NCBI GenBank assembly: GCA_943737045.1
Contig: CALSFV010000235.1
Coordinates: 887,696 to 951,695 of the forward strand
From: Parapristionchus giblindavisi
Lineage: Eukaryota; Nematoda; Chromadorea; Rhabditida; Diplogasteridae
Direction of reading: 5' to 3'
Length of the DNA: 64,000 nt
The first letter of the stretch is position 1, and the number at the start of each line of letters is the position of its first letter. The notes under the pieces were generated by a model. That model did not search any database, had not been told where the DNA came from, and saw only the letters and a program-made list of their open reading frames with translations. Shown piece by piece: positions 21,490-33,535 of this stretch. Made by a program: the position numbers and the translations under genes.

Positions 21490-24400
21490 GCGGGTTATCG
21501 AAATTTGAAAACTCGATTTTCACCAAAAAAAAGTGGAGCCACCTAGGTTCAATGTTAGTGTCGATTAATCACAAGTATGCCTTGACAACAAAAACTCGCT
21601 GTAGGACGGTTCGGATATCCGATCGCAAACTGATTTTTTTACCTACTCAAAACACATTAAAATTAATTAAAATTTTAAATTACAAAATCGCACAATTATT
21701 TTTACCTTATCTTATAGAGCAAAAAATTCCGCGTCGGAAGAGGGTAAAAAATCAAAAATCGATAGACCCCTATTTTGAGAAAAATGGGCCTGACCATGAC
21801 TCGAAAATATTTTTGTTTTTAAAACCCCTCATGTTCGTATTCAAATTGAAGAGCTCGTCGAGTAGAACAACTTTTATGTTGAACGTTTTGTCTGAAACTC
21901 ATGTACAAGAGAGTTTCACACGTTTTCCTGCAATTTTGAGGAAAACGAAAATAAAATATTTTTAAAACAAAAAAGCGCAGTCCAATTTTTACCTCATCTT
22001 ATAGAGCAAAAAATTCCGCGTCGAATGAGGGTAAAAAATCAAAAATCGATAGACCCCTATTTTGAGAAAAATGGGCCTGACCATGACTCGAAAATATTTT
22101 TGTTTTCAAACCCCCTCATGTTTGTTCTCATATTGAAGATCTTTTTGAGTAGAACAACTTTTGCGTTGGACATTTTGTCTGAAACTCATGTACAAGAAAG
22201 ATACACACGATTTTGCAAAAAAAATATTTTTATTTAGCTTAACTCAAAATTGGTCACATAATCGTGTGTATCTTTCTTGTACATGAGTTTCAGACAAAAT
22301 GTCCAACGCGAAAGTTGTTCTACTCAAAAAGATCTTCAATATGATTTCAAACATGAGGGGTTTTAAAAATAAAAATATTTTCGAGTCATGGTCAGGCCCA
22401 TTTTTCTCAAAATAGGGGTCTATCGATTTTTGATTTTTTACACTCATTCGACGCGGAATTTTTTGCTCTATAAGATAAGGTAAAAATTGGACTGCGCTTT
22501 TTTGTTTTAAAATATTTTATTTTCGTTTTCCTCAAAATTGCAGGAAAACGTGTGAAACTCTCTTGAACATGAGTTTCAGACAAAACGTTCAACATAAAAG
22601 TTGTTCTACTCAAAAAGATCTTCAATATGATTTCAAACATGAGGGGTTTTAAAAATAAAAATATTTTCGAGTCATGGTCAGGCCCATTTTTCTCAAAATA
22701 GGGGTCTATCGATTTTTAGTTTTTAATCCTCTTCCGACGCGGAATATTTTGCTCTATAAGATAAGGTAAAAATAATTATGCGATTTAGTAATTTAAAATT
22801 TTAATTAATTTTAATGTGTTTTGAGGAGGTAAAAAAATCAGTTTGCGATCGGATATCCGAACCGTCCTATAGCGAGTTTTTGTTGTCTAGGCACACTTGT
22901 AATTAATCGACACTAACATTGAACCTAGGTCGCTCCACTTTTTTTGGTGAAAATCGAGTTTTCAAATTTCGAGAACCCGCCACATTTATGTTTCAAGAAC
23001 CCAGCCCAAATGAATACCCATTTTGTGATGAGGGGCCATGGGGGTATCCACAAAAAAATTTTGAGCCAAATCGGTGAGGTCGATGTCCGGCACTACCGGG
23101 AGTCTTACTGAGCCGGTGTCTTAATCGACACTAACATTGGTCCTAGGTCGCTCCATTTTTTTTCGGTGAAAATCGAGTTTTCAAATTTCGTTAACCCGCC
23201 ACATCTGTGTTTCAAGGAACCAGCCCAAACGAATACCCATTTTGTCATGGGGGCCCATGGGGGTATCCATAAAAAATTTTTGAGCAAATCGGTGAGGTCG
23301 ATGTCCGGCACTTCCTGGAATCTCACTGAGCCGATTTCTTAATACAGTACCGTCCAAAAGTATACCAAAAAGTACATTATATATCGTTGTAAAACTATTA
23401 CACGTCCTCTTGGGAGCAAGAGTCTACCGATATCCGAGCGAGAATTCAATCGTCGTTGACGTCAGATGGCACTGTCCGCAATCATCCTCTCAAAGTATTT
23501 CCGGGTGACTGTTTCGACCATCCACAAGGTCATCATAGCTCCAATCTATGCTCAAACAATTAAGAAGATTAATGGACGACCTCGCAAGACGACTATGACC
23601 TCTGATCGTCTGATTGCCCGCATCCAGAAGGAGAATCCGACGCTCAATGCAACGGACACCAAGCAAGAAACGCCGGAATTTCAACAAATTTGGATACCTA
23701 AAGCTTCTAAACTTGGCTGAACCGATGTTTGAGGGAAGGAAATGGGTCTCCAGAATATTGACGTACTCGTCCCTCTTTACAATTCCTTTAGATGGTCGAG
23801 GGGACCAACCCCATCTACAGAGAAACAACCCCACAACATCGACGATCTGAATTGGACCCCACAACAATGCTAGTAGGTCGTATTCTCAGACCAAAACAAG
23901 TTTCTGATGATTGGTACGGTGGGTATAGATCATTTTCGTCATCCGGTTAACACTAGATTTGATGGGAACAACCAGCTGCTCACCTTGAAGCTTGAAGGAG
24001 TATCGTTGATTTTGTGGGGTTATTTCTCGGCAGTTGGGGTTGGTCCCCTGGACCATGTGAATTGAATTATGGGGAAGGAGGACTACACTGATATCTTAGA
24101 GACCTATTTCCTTCCCTCAAACGTCTTTTCACTCAAGTTAGAAGCTTCACATATCTCAATTTGGTGAAATTCCGCAAGTTCTTGCTTCTCTGGTATTTCA
24201 AGACTTAAAGTCTACTTGCAGTTTCACTTTAAGTATACTTGTAAGTCTACTTCAAGTGAAACGTAAGTCTACTTAAAGTGTGACGTCACTACGTAAGTCT
24301 ACTTAAAGTGAGACGCAAGTCCACTTAAAGTGAAAATGTGACGTCACTCACTTGAAGTTTACTTAAAGTAAACTTTAAGTCTGTGACGTATTTTAAGTAG

Positions 24401-25154
24401 ACTAAGTTTTGAAATACCAGAGTAAGTGTCCATTGCAGTGAGCCTCGAGTTCTCCATCGCGACGCGTGTAATAATATGATGAGAAGTCGTGGTCGTCTTG
24501 AGAGCTCGTCCATTAGTCCTTATCATTGTTTGGGCACGGATTGGAGTTCTAATGACCTTGGGGATAGTCGAAACAGACATCTGGAACAGCTGCGACAGGG
24601 GGCTGCGGACGGAGCCATCTGACGTTCACGACGAAAGGATTCTAGTACAGATATCGGTGGAATATTGCTCCCAAGTGGCCGTGACATGGTTTTAAAATGA
24701 TATAACACACATTGGTAACGAAATGAGTGATAAACTCTGAAGAAAACGAAGAAAACGAAGAAAACGAAAATCTCACTTTTGTGACTTTTGATAAATTCGA
24801 AATTAATTTTACCGTAAGAGTTCAACCGGGGTGTTTATTTGTGCAAAACACGTAAAAACACTCTCACAATAATCCCTGAAAAACTGGACAGGATCGGTTG
24901 AGTTTGAAAAAAGTTATGACGAAAAATGTACTTTTGGTATACTTCTGGACGGTACTGTATGTTAAAAAATTGGCCGTGAGCAAAGCCCAATTGCATATTC
25001 TCCTTTCTCAGCAAGCAGTTGGCAAAATGATGAGAGCATCTCCTTCTCGTAGCTCACTCTCTCTTTCATTATTTATCTTTTCTGTTTCGTTCTGTTTAAA
25101 ATTACCGAAACGACAAGAAAAGCATGGCCAAAACCCCGTTTTACGCACTGTCCC
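21490..25154. repeat. Tandem segmental duplication, unit 2
   Basis: Second copy, offset exactly 3665 bp. It contains a 5'-truncated inner TTAA element (to about 23124), the outer right end (to about 23342), the Tc1-like fold-back (about 23345-24957) and the MITE (24188-24422). It ends 350 bp upstream of gene A. Confidence 0.95.
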
Positions 25155-25284
25155 GCCATATTTTCGTTTCTATGTCTTGATTTGAACACCACATAACTTG
25201 TAAGTGCTTTATCCACGTATGAAATGATTGAGCCTAACAAAATTAAAAGAAATATTTAGTAATTTACATAATGAATCGAAATGT

Positions 25285-25504
25285 CATCGTTCATTCTTCT
25301 CCCTTTCATTATATCATTCACCATTTCTATAGATTGGTTCACGTTTTATCTTCTCTCCCTTTCTATCATCCAGGTTTGTTTCTCATGGAACATTTTGTCA
25401 TTTTGACATTTGACATTTTGGCATTTGACATTTTGAATTTCATATAAGCTCGAGCTCCACACGAACTTCCCTAGGAGTTCCAGCTTAACGTTGATATTTT
25501 CAGT
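25285..25504 (+). promoter_or_regulatory. Upstream region and spliced-leader acceptor of gene A
   Basis: Homologous to the region upstream of gene B (41004-41215, minus), e.g. GGTTCAC, CAGGTTTGT and AAGCTCGAGCTCCACA, so the duplication carried the promoter. A run of TGACATTTTG-like repeats at 25396-25440 is found only here. GATATTTTCAG ends at 25503, one base before the ATG, as expected for a trans-splice acceptor. Confidence 0.5.
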
Positions 25505-28500
25505 ATGATCGTCTATTTAGCTATATATGGCTTAATATTCATTCAATATACTTTAGTTCATTCCATTGACTTTTCCCAATGCGGATTATCAATGGTAAGA
25601 TCCTTTTTGATTCAAGATTATCCGGTAGTTAAAATAATAATATTATCTGTTTCCATGTTATACTAACCTTGTTTTCAGTCCACGAATATGTAGTTAATGA
25701 GAATATTTGATGAAATGTAATTAATAATGTAATTTACAACAAACCTTTTCACAGAAATGCTTCGTTGACTGGTCATGTAGAGACATCAAAAAGCAACTTC
25801 CCAGTAAAATCGTTGATTACACGTATATGGACAGTTTGGTCACACCGGGAACATGCAACCGAACAGTATCCATCAAGTGCGTTTAAAAAAATAATTTTAA
25901 TATATTTTCAACTCATTGAATGCTTTAATTAAGGACTCTTTCGGCTTTTCGTTGGCAATTCACGCTTGTTGACAAATCACTTAAACCTGGAAATGGAGTA
26001 AAACTGGAATGGAACAAACAAGCAATTGTCACATGCAACAGTTCTGGAATAGATTCGGAGTTCAACAAATCTATTAGTATGTTTTAAGCACCAGTTGGTT
26101 ATTGTTTCACACACTTCAAAATTGATACACGGGCTTCAGAGTGTGAGCTGAACCGCGAACCGCTTTTCTGTATATTTTCACATATCATATAATACTCACA
26201 ATGTCCGCGTCAAATATGAAATTGATTCTTTTTTCAGTTCGTCTCACTGATACTTCTGATTCTTCTGCCCGTGCTACAAATTGCTCTTTCATTATCGAAT
26301 CCTCCGAAGAATTGGTAATTATTGTGCAATTTATTAGTTTAATTGAAATGCTCTGCGTGGGCTACCACTGATTTAATGTCCTGTTGCCCATGCAATTTAA
26401 CAAAGTTCGAAAAAAGTTCGAAAGAAGGCCAACATCGATCTTAATAATCAGCCCTTTCCCATCCCTCTTTCACCATTCCCTGCAAGATGTAACATATTTC
26501 GTTCATGATTATTTCGGTCAATGTGCAAAATCATTATAAAAGAAATAGTATGCTGTGACTTATACGACTTTTGCTACCATCCTGTCTTCACAGTTTATTC
26601 ACGAAAATATTCGCCGGACACCACCTTTAAAAGAAACAATAAAGTGTTAAATATAACACTTCACAGGTCTCGTGTACTGAGGATTACACTTATTTCTTCT
26701 GTGTTCGACGAGTAGTGGAAAAATAAAACCATGGACAAAAACTTTCCAACCAACATAATACAATCACGGCAACATAAATATTTTGCAGCTTCTCCACCTC
26801 GAGAAGGAATTTCCTCTTACAGTGGACCGTAAATTGAGTCTCCCAAACAGTCGCAAAATTCTCCATCATAATCATATTCCTTTGGAGCATTACGAAGACG
26901 TGGTTGATCTAAGTGCGCTAATATCGATCGAGTACTTCTGTATGTATTGCTGATTTTCAGTGAAATGCGATATTTCGACAGAACAACTTCATTATGCCGA
27001 TTGTCCCTCGGAGGAAGAATGTGCAGAATTAAATGAGATCCCGGATAACGGGTATAAGTGTCCCAAAGACTACTTTATGCGGTTAGTTCATGGACTATGT
27101 TAATATTTAATATATGTATATTATGATAGGAAATCATAAATTATGATATGAATTATATTGTGCTTTTAGATATCGCGATGGAGATGGCAAATGGGAGAAT
27201 AGCGATTTGCTCAAGAGAACGTATTGCTCATTCTTTGTGGATAATTCTTCCGTTGCTCTGCCCTCAACAGCACGCGTTAAATGTAGCCGCAAACGTGAGA
27301 TTGTTACTATTAATCGATAAATCGATAAAAATCCATAATTGATCAATCGTTTCAGGATGTAGCCTGTGCAATCCCACCTTATCATCAACACAATGGGATG
27401 AGCCTTGCTTCAAGCACAAGGTATTGTGCGTATAAAATGTACTTGCATAAGAAAATGACAAACAGTGCTAACGAACGGAAGTCACAATCGAGAGGCGTGC
27501 GAGATGTAGCCTTCTGCATCTCGCCCCGCCTCTCGATTGTCTCTCCGCTGCCTCTCTCTATCCCGGCTGACCTTCGCCGCGCGCTATATTATATATAAAA
27601 GAGATCGGCATAGTTTCTGAACCATTCAAAACAAGAAAGTCTCTTGTGGGAGTGTTTGGCTACTCTCGAACCAAATAAACAAGTGTATTTTATACGGTCA
27701 ATATGTTATATGTACCAAAATAACCCCGACGGTTTCTTCATGTCGTAACGCTGTCAATGTTACAACGATCGTGAGATGTGTAGATGCCGTCGCTCAAATT
27801 TTCCCGAACATGAAATCTGAAAAATCAATAATATATACAATAATATAATATTTAAAAACGACAATGTTCGAAAATCACTGTGTTCATCGAATTAGGTAAA
27901 TTGGTTTTATGTATCTCTGCGTATTGGTTTGGTATGTTTTATGTATGGTTTTATGTAATTTGTTCTTCTGCCTTTTTCTCTGCGGTGCGGTCGGTTGGAT
28001 TCTTCTCTCTCCACTCTCGACTACACTCGCCAATTCCATCAAGAAAAAAGGATAAACAGTTGAATCCCCTCCTAGAAGACTTTGGAAAGTCAGGAGCGGT
28101 ATCTCCATCTTGTCAAGCAGGCCAGTTGGACGAACAACGCAATGTTTTCGTGGGTTATTTGAATGTTCTTATCAAGATTCTTTTTGGACGTTGTCTTGAA
28201 TGGAGAAGAATTCTCTCAGAGACCGAAGGATAGAACTTGTGGATATGATGATACCCCCTGCTTTGACCCCCTCTACATATGACATGTAGACAGGATAAAT
28301 TATTATTATTATTATTATTTTATGTATCTATTTTTTCAGTGTCCTGACACGCACAAGATGCTGGTGCATGGCCAACTTAATCCTTCCAATCTACTAAAGT
28401 GTTCTGCCGAATCGAACGCTACCAGTGCTGTCTTCTCCTATAACTCGACTCATGTTCATTTAGCAGACATCAAATGCGTCAAGAAATGTTGGTTTTTTTG

Positions 28501-30794
28501 TTGGAATTTTATCAATTAATCAAGACAAACTAATTGAAAGTAGCACTTCCACTGCATTTGAAGTGTGACATTCGAGATTGAAATCCGATATCTCGAGGAT
28601 TTTAATGATAAAGAAAACCGCTTAAAAGTTTGAATGCGAAAGAAAATTTCGTAATATTCTCAGCTTCTCGTCTTCACGAATTAAACGCGAGATCTCGATG
28701 ATAATGAAAACGATTTCGACTCTTGAGTCGAGTAGTATTATTGAATGTCACACCCTTTAGTTTAGAAACTGTAGTGTCATAAAGAACGATGTTAACGAAT
28801 TACATAACATGAAAGTTGTATTCAGCCGATTGCGCTGCAATATCGCCATCTACAGTATTCGAATGTCCTGATGACGCCGATGATTGTCTAAAGGCGAGTC
28901 TATAAATATTAATTTTTTTTTAAATTATTGAATATTTTGTAGCCCAACTTCGAGAATAACAAGCATTCTTGCCCACCGACTCACCATCTATTCGTGCAGT
29001 CTAAGGGACAAGATGCCGAGGTATTACACGTTATCTAAATATGGAATGTTTACGCGAAGCCGAATCAAAATCCACACGCGTGGAACATGGAATCGTAGTA
29101 TTTTGGGTCTCGTAAGTCCAGATGAGTACTGTAGTCAGTTACCATGACCATAGATCGTTTTCAATGGCAAAGCGCGAAAATTACATTAACTTAGCATGAT
29201 AACATAGCCCTCAATGCTTTCCATTGGGGAACCTACGAACACGGCCGGACTTTGGCATCGTTATAAAAGAAACAGCACCTTTTGTCTACCCGACCGTTAT
29301 TTGTAAACCAATCAATAATTCTGATTCCAGGAAGGAACCGCTGCAACTTGTAATACGAACACGGGACAGTGGATGATTGGAGAAGAGGTGATCGAGGATT
29401 CGCTTGTGTATTGTATCAAGAAGAAAGATCAAGAAAGTGAGTAGAACATTTATTCGAAGCAAGCATGGAACATTTCGGCGTCGAAGCAGGCGTCTCTCTC
29501 TCTATTCGTAGGGTGTTGGGTCCCAAGTTAAAATCCCTGGCTACTGTACAAGTTACGGTAGCCATCCATAATTGATACGGTAAATCCCTAGAGTAATTCT
29601 TTTGCACCATTTTGCCCTTTGAGAATCAATATTCTATACGCTTGGGACAAACACAGCGTCTGTGCAACTATGTACATCTTTTACACAGTACATCTTTTTA
29701 GCCACGTCAGTCCCCATGACGTCTTCTACACGCCAAGATCTCTCATCTGCGGGATCGATCCCGGACGTCGATCAAAGTGTGAGTGTTCCAAATGTTTCTT
29801 GTTTCACAAAAATCAAGCAAGCAAGAGTTCGAACAGTAGTGTGGCGGTACTTAAGCGAGTGTGGTTGTGCGTTTTGTCCTTGATCACAGATTTTGTATTT
29901 TGAGTAGTGTCGGAAATGTCCGTTCCCTTCCCATTACAAGGGAAGTCTGGTTGGACGGTCCCGGACTTCGGGATGGGACATATACCATTCGATAGGTATC
30001 CGAAAAAGAAGATTTTTCATGTTGACCATTTTGGCAGAATGCCATTGGGCGCAGAGTTATTTGCATATTTCTCCGGATTTTCGCCTTACAATGAAACACA
30101 TTTTCTGTGGGATAGCTTGTGTGGGAATCGAACTTGCAAGCAAAAGATACATAGACCATCCTCTTTAAGTAAAAATATTATAAAAATAAATTCATTTTAA
30201 CCATTTCTTGTGTTGTTTACCACTCCTATTCACCACTGCTTGCTTTCGATCTCACAGAGAATGTCTTTCATTGTAGGGCGAAAATCCGGAGAAATATGCA
30301 AATAATTCTGCGCCCAGGGGCATTCTGCCAAATTTGTCAACATGAAAAATCTTTTTCGGATACCTATCGAATGGTATATGTCCCATCCCGAAGTCCGGGA
30401 CCGGCCAACCAGACTTCCCTTGTTAGTCAAGTTTGCCGTCTTTCCGATATTATCTCGCACGCATACGCTCTTCTGTACTCGACTCCGACTCGGCTACTAA
30501 CACGTCTCGCATCAGCTTCGCCTAATTTATATTTCATCGCATTTTTTCTAAATTTGGCAAATGATGGCAAATGGGATTTCCTCCTTTCTTCATTTATTCC
30601 CCTGCTATTACAGAGGCTGACATTGAATGCAATAGAAGATTTATAAACGATCTAATTTCTGTTATTACCGGAATTTTTAGAAAAAGACAAATTTTAGTTT
30701 TTTTTTCTAATACCTTAATGTTAGCTTAGCTGCAAATTTGCGCAAACCTTCAACAATAAATTGTGCTAATATTACTCTCATAGGTTACAAATGA
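25505..30794 (+). CDS. Gene A: secreted cysteine-rich glycoprotein (~425 aa), paralogue of gene B
   Basis: Exons, phase-consistent: 25505-25594, 25755-25876, 25934-26076, 26238-26314, 26789-26912, 26961-27081, 27170-27294, 27356-27420, 28340-28487, 28826-28893, 28943-29020, 29331-29436, then probably 30784-30794 (stop). Signal peptide about residues 1-20 (MIVYLAIYGLIFIQ), then an extracellular chain with about 30 Cys and many Asn-X-Ser/Thr sites. Late segments follow C...C...ATCNTNTGQW...YC, reminiscent of nematode C6/DUF281-type ectodomains (weak resemblance only). Function unknown. Exons match gene B in order, phase and mostly in length. Intron 10 starts GC (AAG|GCGAGT), as in gene B. Introns 4, 8 and 12 are swollen by repeats. 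The 3' end is uncertain: joining exon 12 to the conserved acceptor at 30783 gives Ser-Tyr-Lys-stop, implying a soluble product. Confidence 0.7.
26400..26700 (+). repeat. Repeat remnant in intron 4 of gene A
   Basis: CTGTCTTCACAGTTTATTCA followed by AAATATTCGCCGGACACCAC (26580-26630) matches the distal part of the SINE-like repeats near 42.25/42.42 kb and 56.08-56.12 kb. Surrounding bases have no other feature. Absent from the equivalent intron of gene B, so inserted after the duplication or lost there. Confidence 0.45.
27425..27702 (+). mobile_element. MITE with CCGTATAAAAT ends in intron 8 of gene A
   Basis: Left end GTGCGTATAAAATGTACTTG and right end AAGTGTATTTTATACGGTCA form imperfect terminal repeats. 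Internal CTCTCG-rich sequence. Copies at 37250-37556 (same intron of gene B, same orientation relative to the gene) and 51245-51462. Confidence 0.6.
27880..28322 (+). mobile_element. Possible retroelement 3' end with (ATT)n tail
   Basis: A 117-codon open frame (27880-28233) without recognised domains is followed by ~70 bp and an (ATT)7 run (28301-28320) directly before the acceptor of exon 9. Tandem-repeat tails mark several non-LTR families. Identity is inferred from position and tail only. Confidence 0.3.
29514..29592 (+). repeat. Fragment of GTGTTGGGTCCCAAG MITE
   Basis: GTGTTGGGTCCCAAG at 29515 followed by AATCCCTGG and ACGGTAGCCA matches one end of the elements at 31514-31661 and 35805-35927. 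The other end is not preserved. Confidence 0.45.
29935..30425. mobile_element. Palindrome with ACAAGGGAAG ends in intron 12 of gene A
   Basis: TACAAGGGAAGTCTGGTTGG (29935) and inverse (to 30425). Arms of ~170 bp (29935-30105, 30255-30425) are inverted copies. The spacer holds a degenerate tRNA-like B box on the minus strand (AAGTTCGATTCCCACA, about 30124-30140) with a GGATGGTCTA A-box-like block 35 bases upstream. Same end type as 11853-12920. Confidence 0.55.
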
Positions 30795-31165
30795 TATTCG
30801 TCCTTCATCAACTACTACACAGTCTACATCAACGTACCCCGATGAATCTTCATCACTGGCTGATGGAAATGGTATCATTTCTAACTACTTTATTCAAACA
30901 CTCGAAGATGGTATATAATACCCACGGTAGTTTCTGTCAAGGGAAAATTAAAGAATAGCGCATAAGAATAAATACGCCGTGGGGAGTCCACGAAACTCCT
31001 CATGGAACCGACTCCACGATGGGGGGGAGTCGCGAATACGACTCCCCCATCGTGGAGTCATATTCGTCCAAATATGTGTTATACATAACGCACCCGTATT
31101 ATAAAGCATGTATAATTTTCGAAAAATTAAAAGGCAAATGACACTGATCCAAAAATTTTGGGTAC
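30755..31165 (+). repeat. Direct duplication of gene A stalk-exon region, copy 1
   Basis: 30755-31165 and 32483-32830 share a GTTACAA...GAAATG|GTAT exon-like stretch, then CTAACTACTTTATTCAA and CCAAATATGTGTTATACATA. In one frame the exon-like part is Ser/Thr-rich (SSTTTQSTST), like a glycosylated stalk, but that frame does not join exon 12. In the joining frame both copies stop after three codons. Confidence 0.6.
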
Positions 31166-31427
31166 TGTGCATTTTCAAAAATATTTTATCTAGAAACGTT
31201 CTCTTATATGTGAGAAAATTTCGGGAGCTTACTCCAGTTACTATCTAGATTAAGTGTACTATCAACTGTGTCCTTTTGAGAGAGTTTGGAGTGAGCTAAC
31301 CTTTCTCTATGGCAGTCCAGTTAGCACCTCTGACAAGGTAGCCACTTAACCTTACCACAACATTATCTAAGTTTGATATATCGATGTGAATCTTCATGGA
31401 ATAAGGATTCTACAAAGTTAGGTAAAT

Positions 31428-31746
31428 GCATCGTTACATTTGCCTTACGCGCCTACGCCGTCACGTAAAAAACGTTACATTTGGCGACGCTCGCGTCGAC
31501 GTCAATCTTGGAGTGTGTTGGGTCCCAAGGGGAAAACCCTGATTGTCATCAGGGGTACGGTAGGAAGTTACCGTAACCATCGATCAATAATGGTTGGCTA
31601 CCGTAACCTTTTACCGTACCTCTGATGGCATTCAGGGATTTCCACTTGGGAACCAACACATTCCAAAATTGACGTCGACGCGTGCGTCGCCAAATGTAAC
31701 GTTTTTTACGCGACGGCGTAGGCGCGTCAGGCAAATGTAACGATGC
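31428..31746. mobile_element. 319-bp palindrome with a second MITE nested at its centre
   Basis: GCATCGTTACATTTGCCTTA and inverse define outer arms of ~85 bp. The centre (31514-31661) is a different inverted repeat with GTGTTGGGTCCCAAG-type ends. An empty-type relative without the insert is at 56463-56563 (101 bp, same GCATC...TTTGCCTTACG ends). Confidence 0.65.
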
Positions 31747-31868
31747 AAAAGGGAGAGAAACCTCACTCAATGGCCTCTTCATTGCACACACTATTTCTTT
31801 GTTCTCTAACAACGAGAGAGCGTAGAGCGCTAAAGAGACCGTTGACAAAGGTTTCTGCCCCTTTAAGG
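31747..31868. mobile_element. MITE N family (CTCTCGTTGT core), copy 1
   Basis: AAAAGGGAGAGAAACC...GACAAAGGTTTCTGCCCCTT encloses ACACACTATTTCTTTGTTCT and ACGAGAGAGCG. Related copies: 51484-51643, 57215-57310 and 60657-60782, all with ACAGAGAAATAGTGTG in one or other orientation and AAAGG(G) at the ends. Confidence 0.55.
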
Positions 31869-32324
31869 TATCAAACTTAGATAATTATGTAGTAAGGTGA
31901 AGTGGTTCCCTTGTAAGAGCGTTTGCCGTGCGTGCATGAACAGCGACGCCGCCAACGCAATGGTATAGCTTGCGACGAACGCCCCCTCGGCGCAACGTAT
32001 GTACAATGCATCTATTTTTAGCCACATCGGTACCCGTGAGCTCGTCTACCCACCATCCAATCTCAACTACCGAGTCGCACCCGGTCGTCTATGGTCACAT
32101 GGCAGAAAATGAGGTAATGTTTCAAATGTTTCTTCTTAAAAAATATTGAATCATCTGTTTTGTCGCAATGGGTCACAGTATTAATTCACTTTTGTAAGTA
32201 AAATAGTCCAAATATCTGCCACTTTGCATTTTTGTTGAGTTATTTCGCGACCTTATTAAAAAGCATTTATTTATAATGGAAAAATTGGCAAATTGAAGTT
32301 TTTCTACACATAGCTCAGTGGTAG
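31869..32324. other. Non-coding spacer with an interrupted tRNA-like A box
   Basis: No gene. ACACATAGCTCAGTGGTAG at 32308-32326 is a good A-box match, but no B box follows within 60 bases. A small palindrome (32325-32453) begins exactly inside it and may have split a tRNA-derived repeat. Confidence 0.35.
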
Positions 32325-32453
32325 TATGCATGAACAACGGAAAACCGTTTTCCGGGAAAATGTGACGTTATTAGTGTTTTCCAAAAAATCCTCCGCCTAC
32401 GCTAATGACGTCACATTTTCCACGGACAACGGTTTTCCATTGTTCATGCATAC
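32325..32453. mobile_element. Small palindrome with GTATGCATGAAC ends, copy 1
   Basis: GTATGCATGAACAACGGAAA and inverse GGTTTTCCATTGTTCATGCA, with GTGACGT/GACGTCAC and CTCCGCCTACG inside. Relatives: 33874-34215 (interrupted by another MITE) and 49207-49337. Confidence 0.6.
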
Positions 32454-32482
32454 GACCACAGATGCAACTCCTCAACAAGAGG

Positions 32483-33053
32483 TTGTGCTAATATTACTCG
32501 CATAGGTTACAACTGATATTCGACTTTCTTCAACAACAAGTACCACGCAGTCTGTATCAACTAACGCTGATGATGAATCTTCATCCCTGGCTGATCGAAA
32601 TGGTATTATTTCTAACTACTTTATTCAAGCACTCGAAGATAGAATACCCATGGTGGTTTCTGTCGAGGTATATTTAAAGAATAGTGCATAGAAAAAATGC
32701 TACCCCCCAATCGTGGAGCCGTATTCGTCCAAATATGTGTTATACATAACGCACCCGTATAATAAAGCATTTTCCTTTGAGCATGTATAATTTTCGAAAA
32801 ATTTAAAGGCAAATCACACTGATAGGAAATGATGAATTTTCAAAAATATCTTACCAGTATGATTTGCGTATTAACTGTTTTTTTTCTCGTTGTTAAAATT
32901 TTGTTTCATTTTCTTTGGTTATTAAAAGATAAATTTGTCGGAAACTATTTTTTTCTTTTCAAAATTAAAGATAAAATATCGATTCAGGCGAGAAACAACA
33001 AGCGCAAGACGATGATGCCTACTTCTCCCTACTACATGATGAATGAGAGCTAA
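32483..33053 (+). other. Second copy of gene A 3' region with a transmembrane-tail-like frame
   Basis: Repeats 30755-31165, then after CTTACCAG encodes MICVLTVFFLVV...FLWLLKDKF. A possible intron (GTCGGA...GATTCAG) leads to a basic tail (ARNNKRKTMM...YYMMNES) with stop at 33051-33053. It looks like a membrane anchor and cytoplasmic tail, but its incoming phase does not match the upstream exons, so membership in gene A is not shown. Confidence 0.35.
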
Positions 33054-33416
33054 GGAGCTGGGATAGGTGGTCCCGTCATCACACCCCCTATCCCGTCACC
33101 ATTTATGGCACCGAGTAAATGTGTGATTTTCCTTGTATTGTGCTTGTTGTTGAAAGACATTGAATAGGCGACATGGTATAAAACAGACATTACTTTTACA
33201 AGGGAAGTTATTGCAGAGGTTATTGCACCATGCAAATGCAGAACTTAGTAAACTTCTCCACCGTTGAAAAAATGAAAAATCACTACGCAAAACGCACTTC
33301 AAAATTTTCGTGAGGGTTTTCCGAACATTTTAAAATGTATTTAATTTCATTGAGACATACGTTATTCGGTAGTACTTTCGGTGGTAGTACTTCAAAAATA
33401 ACACTACTATACAATA

Positions 33417-33535
33417 CACTGAGAATGAACTTACTTACTATTGAGTGACTCATTCACTAACTTAAGGGTACCATGTGAGTAGACGCTATATAGTAAGTCA
33501 ATTGATTGATTGACTAAGTCAATTCATTCTCAGTG
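33417..33535. mobile_element. MITE with CACTGAGAATGAA ends
   Basis: CACTGAGAATGAACTTACTT and inverse TCATTCTCAGTG, flanked by TA (33415-33416, 33536-33537). 119 bp, Tc1/mariner-type target. A Caenorhabditis-like small hairpin element. Confidence 0.6.
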
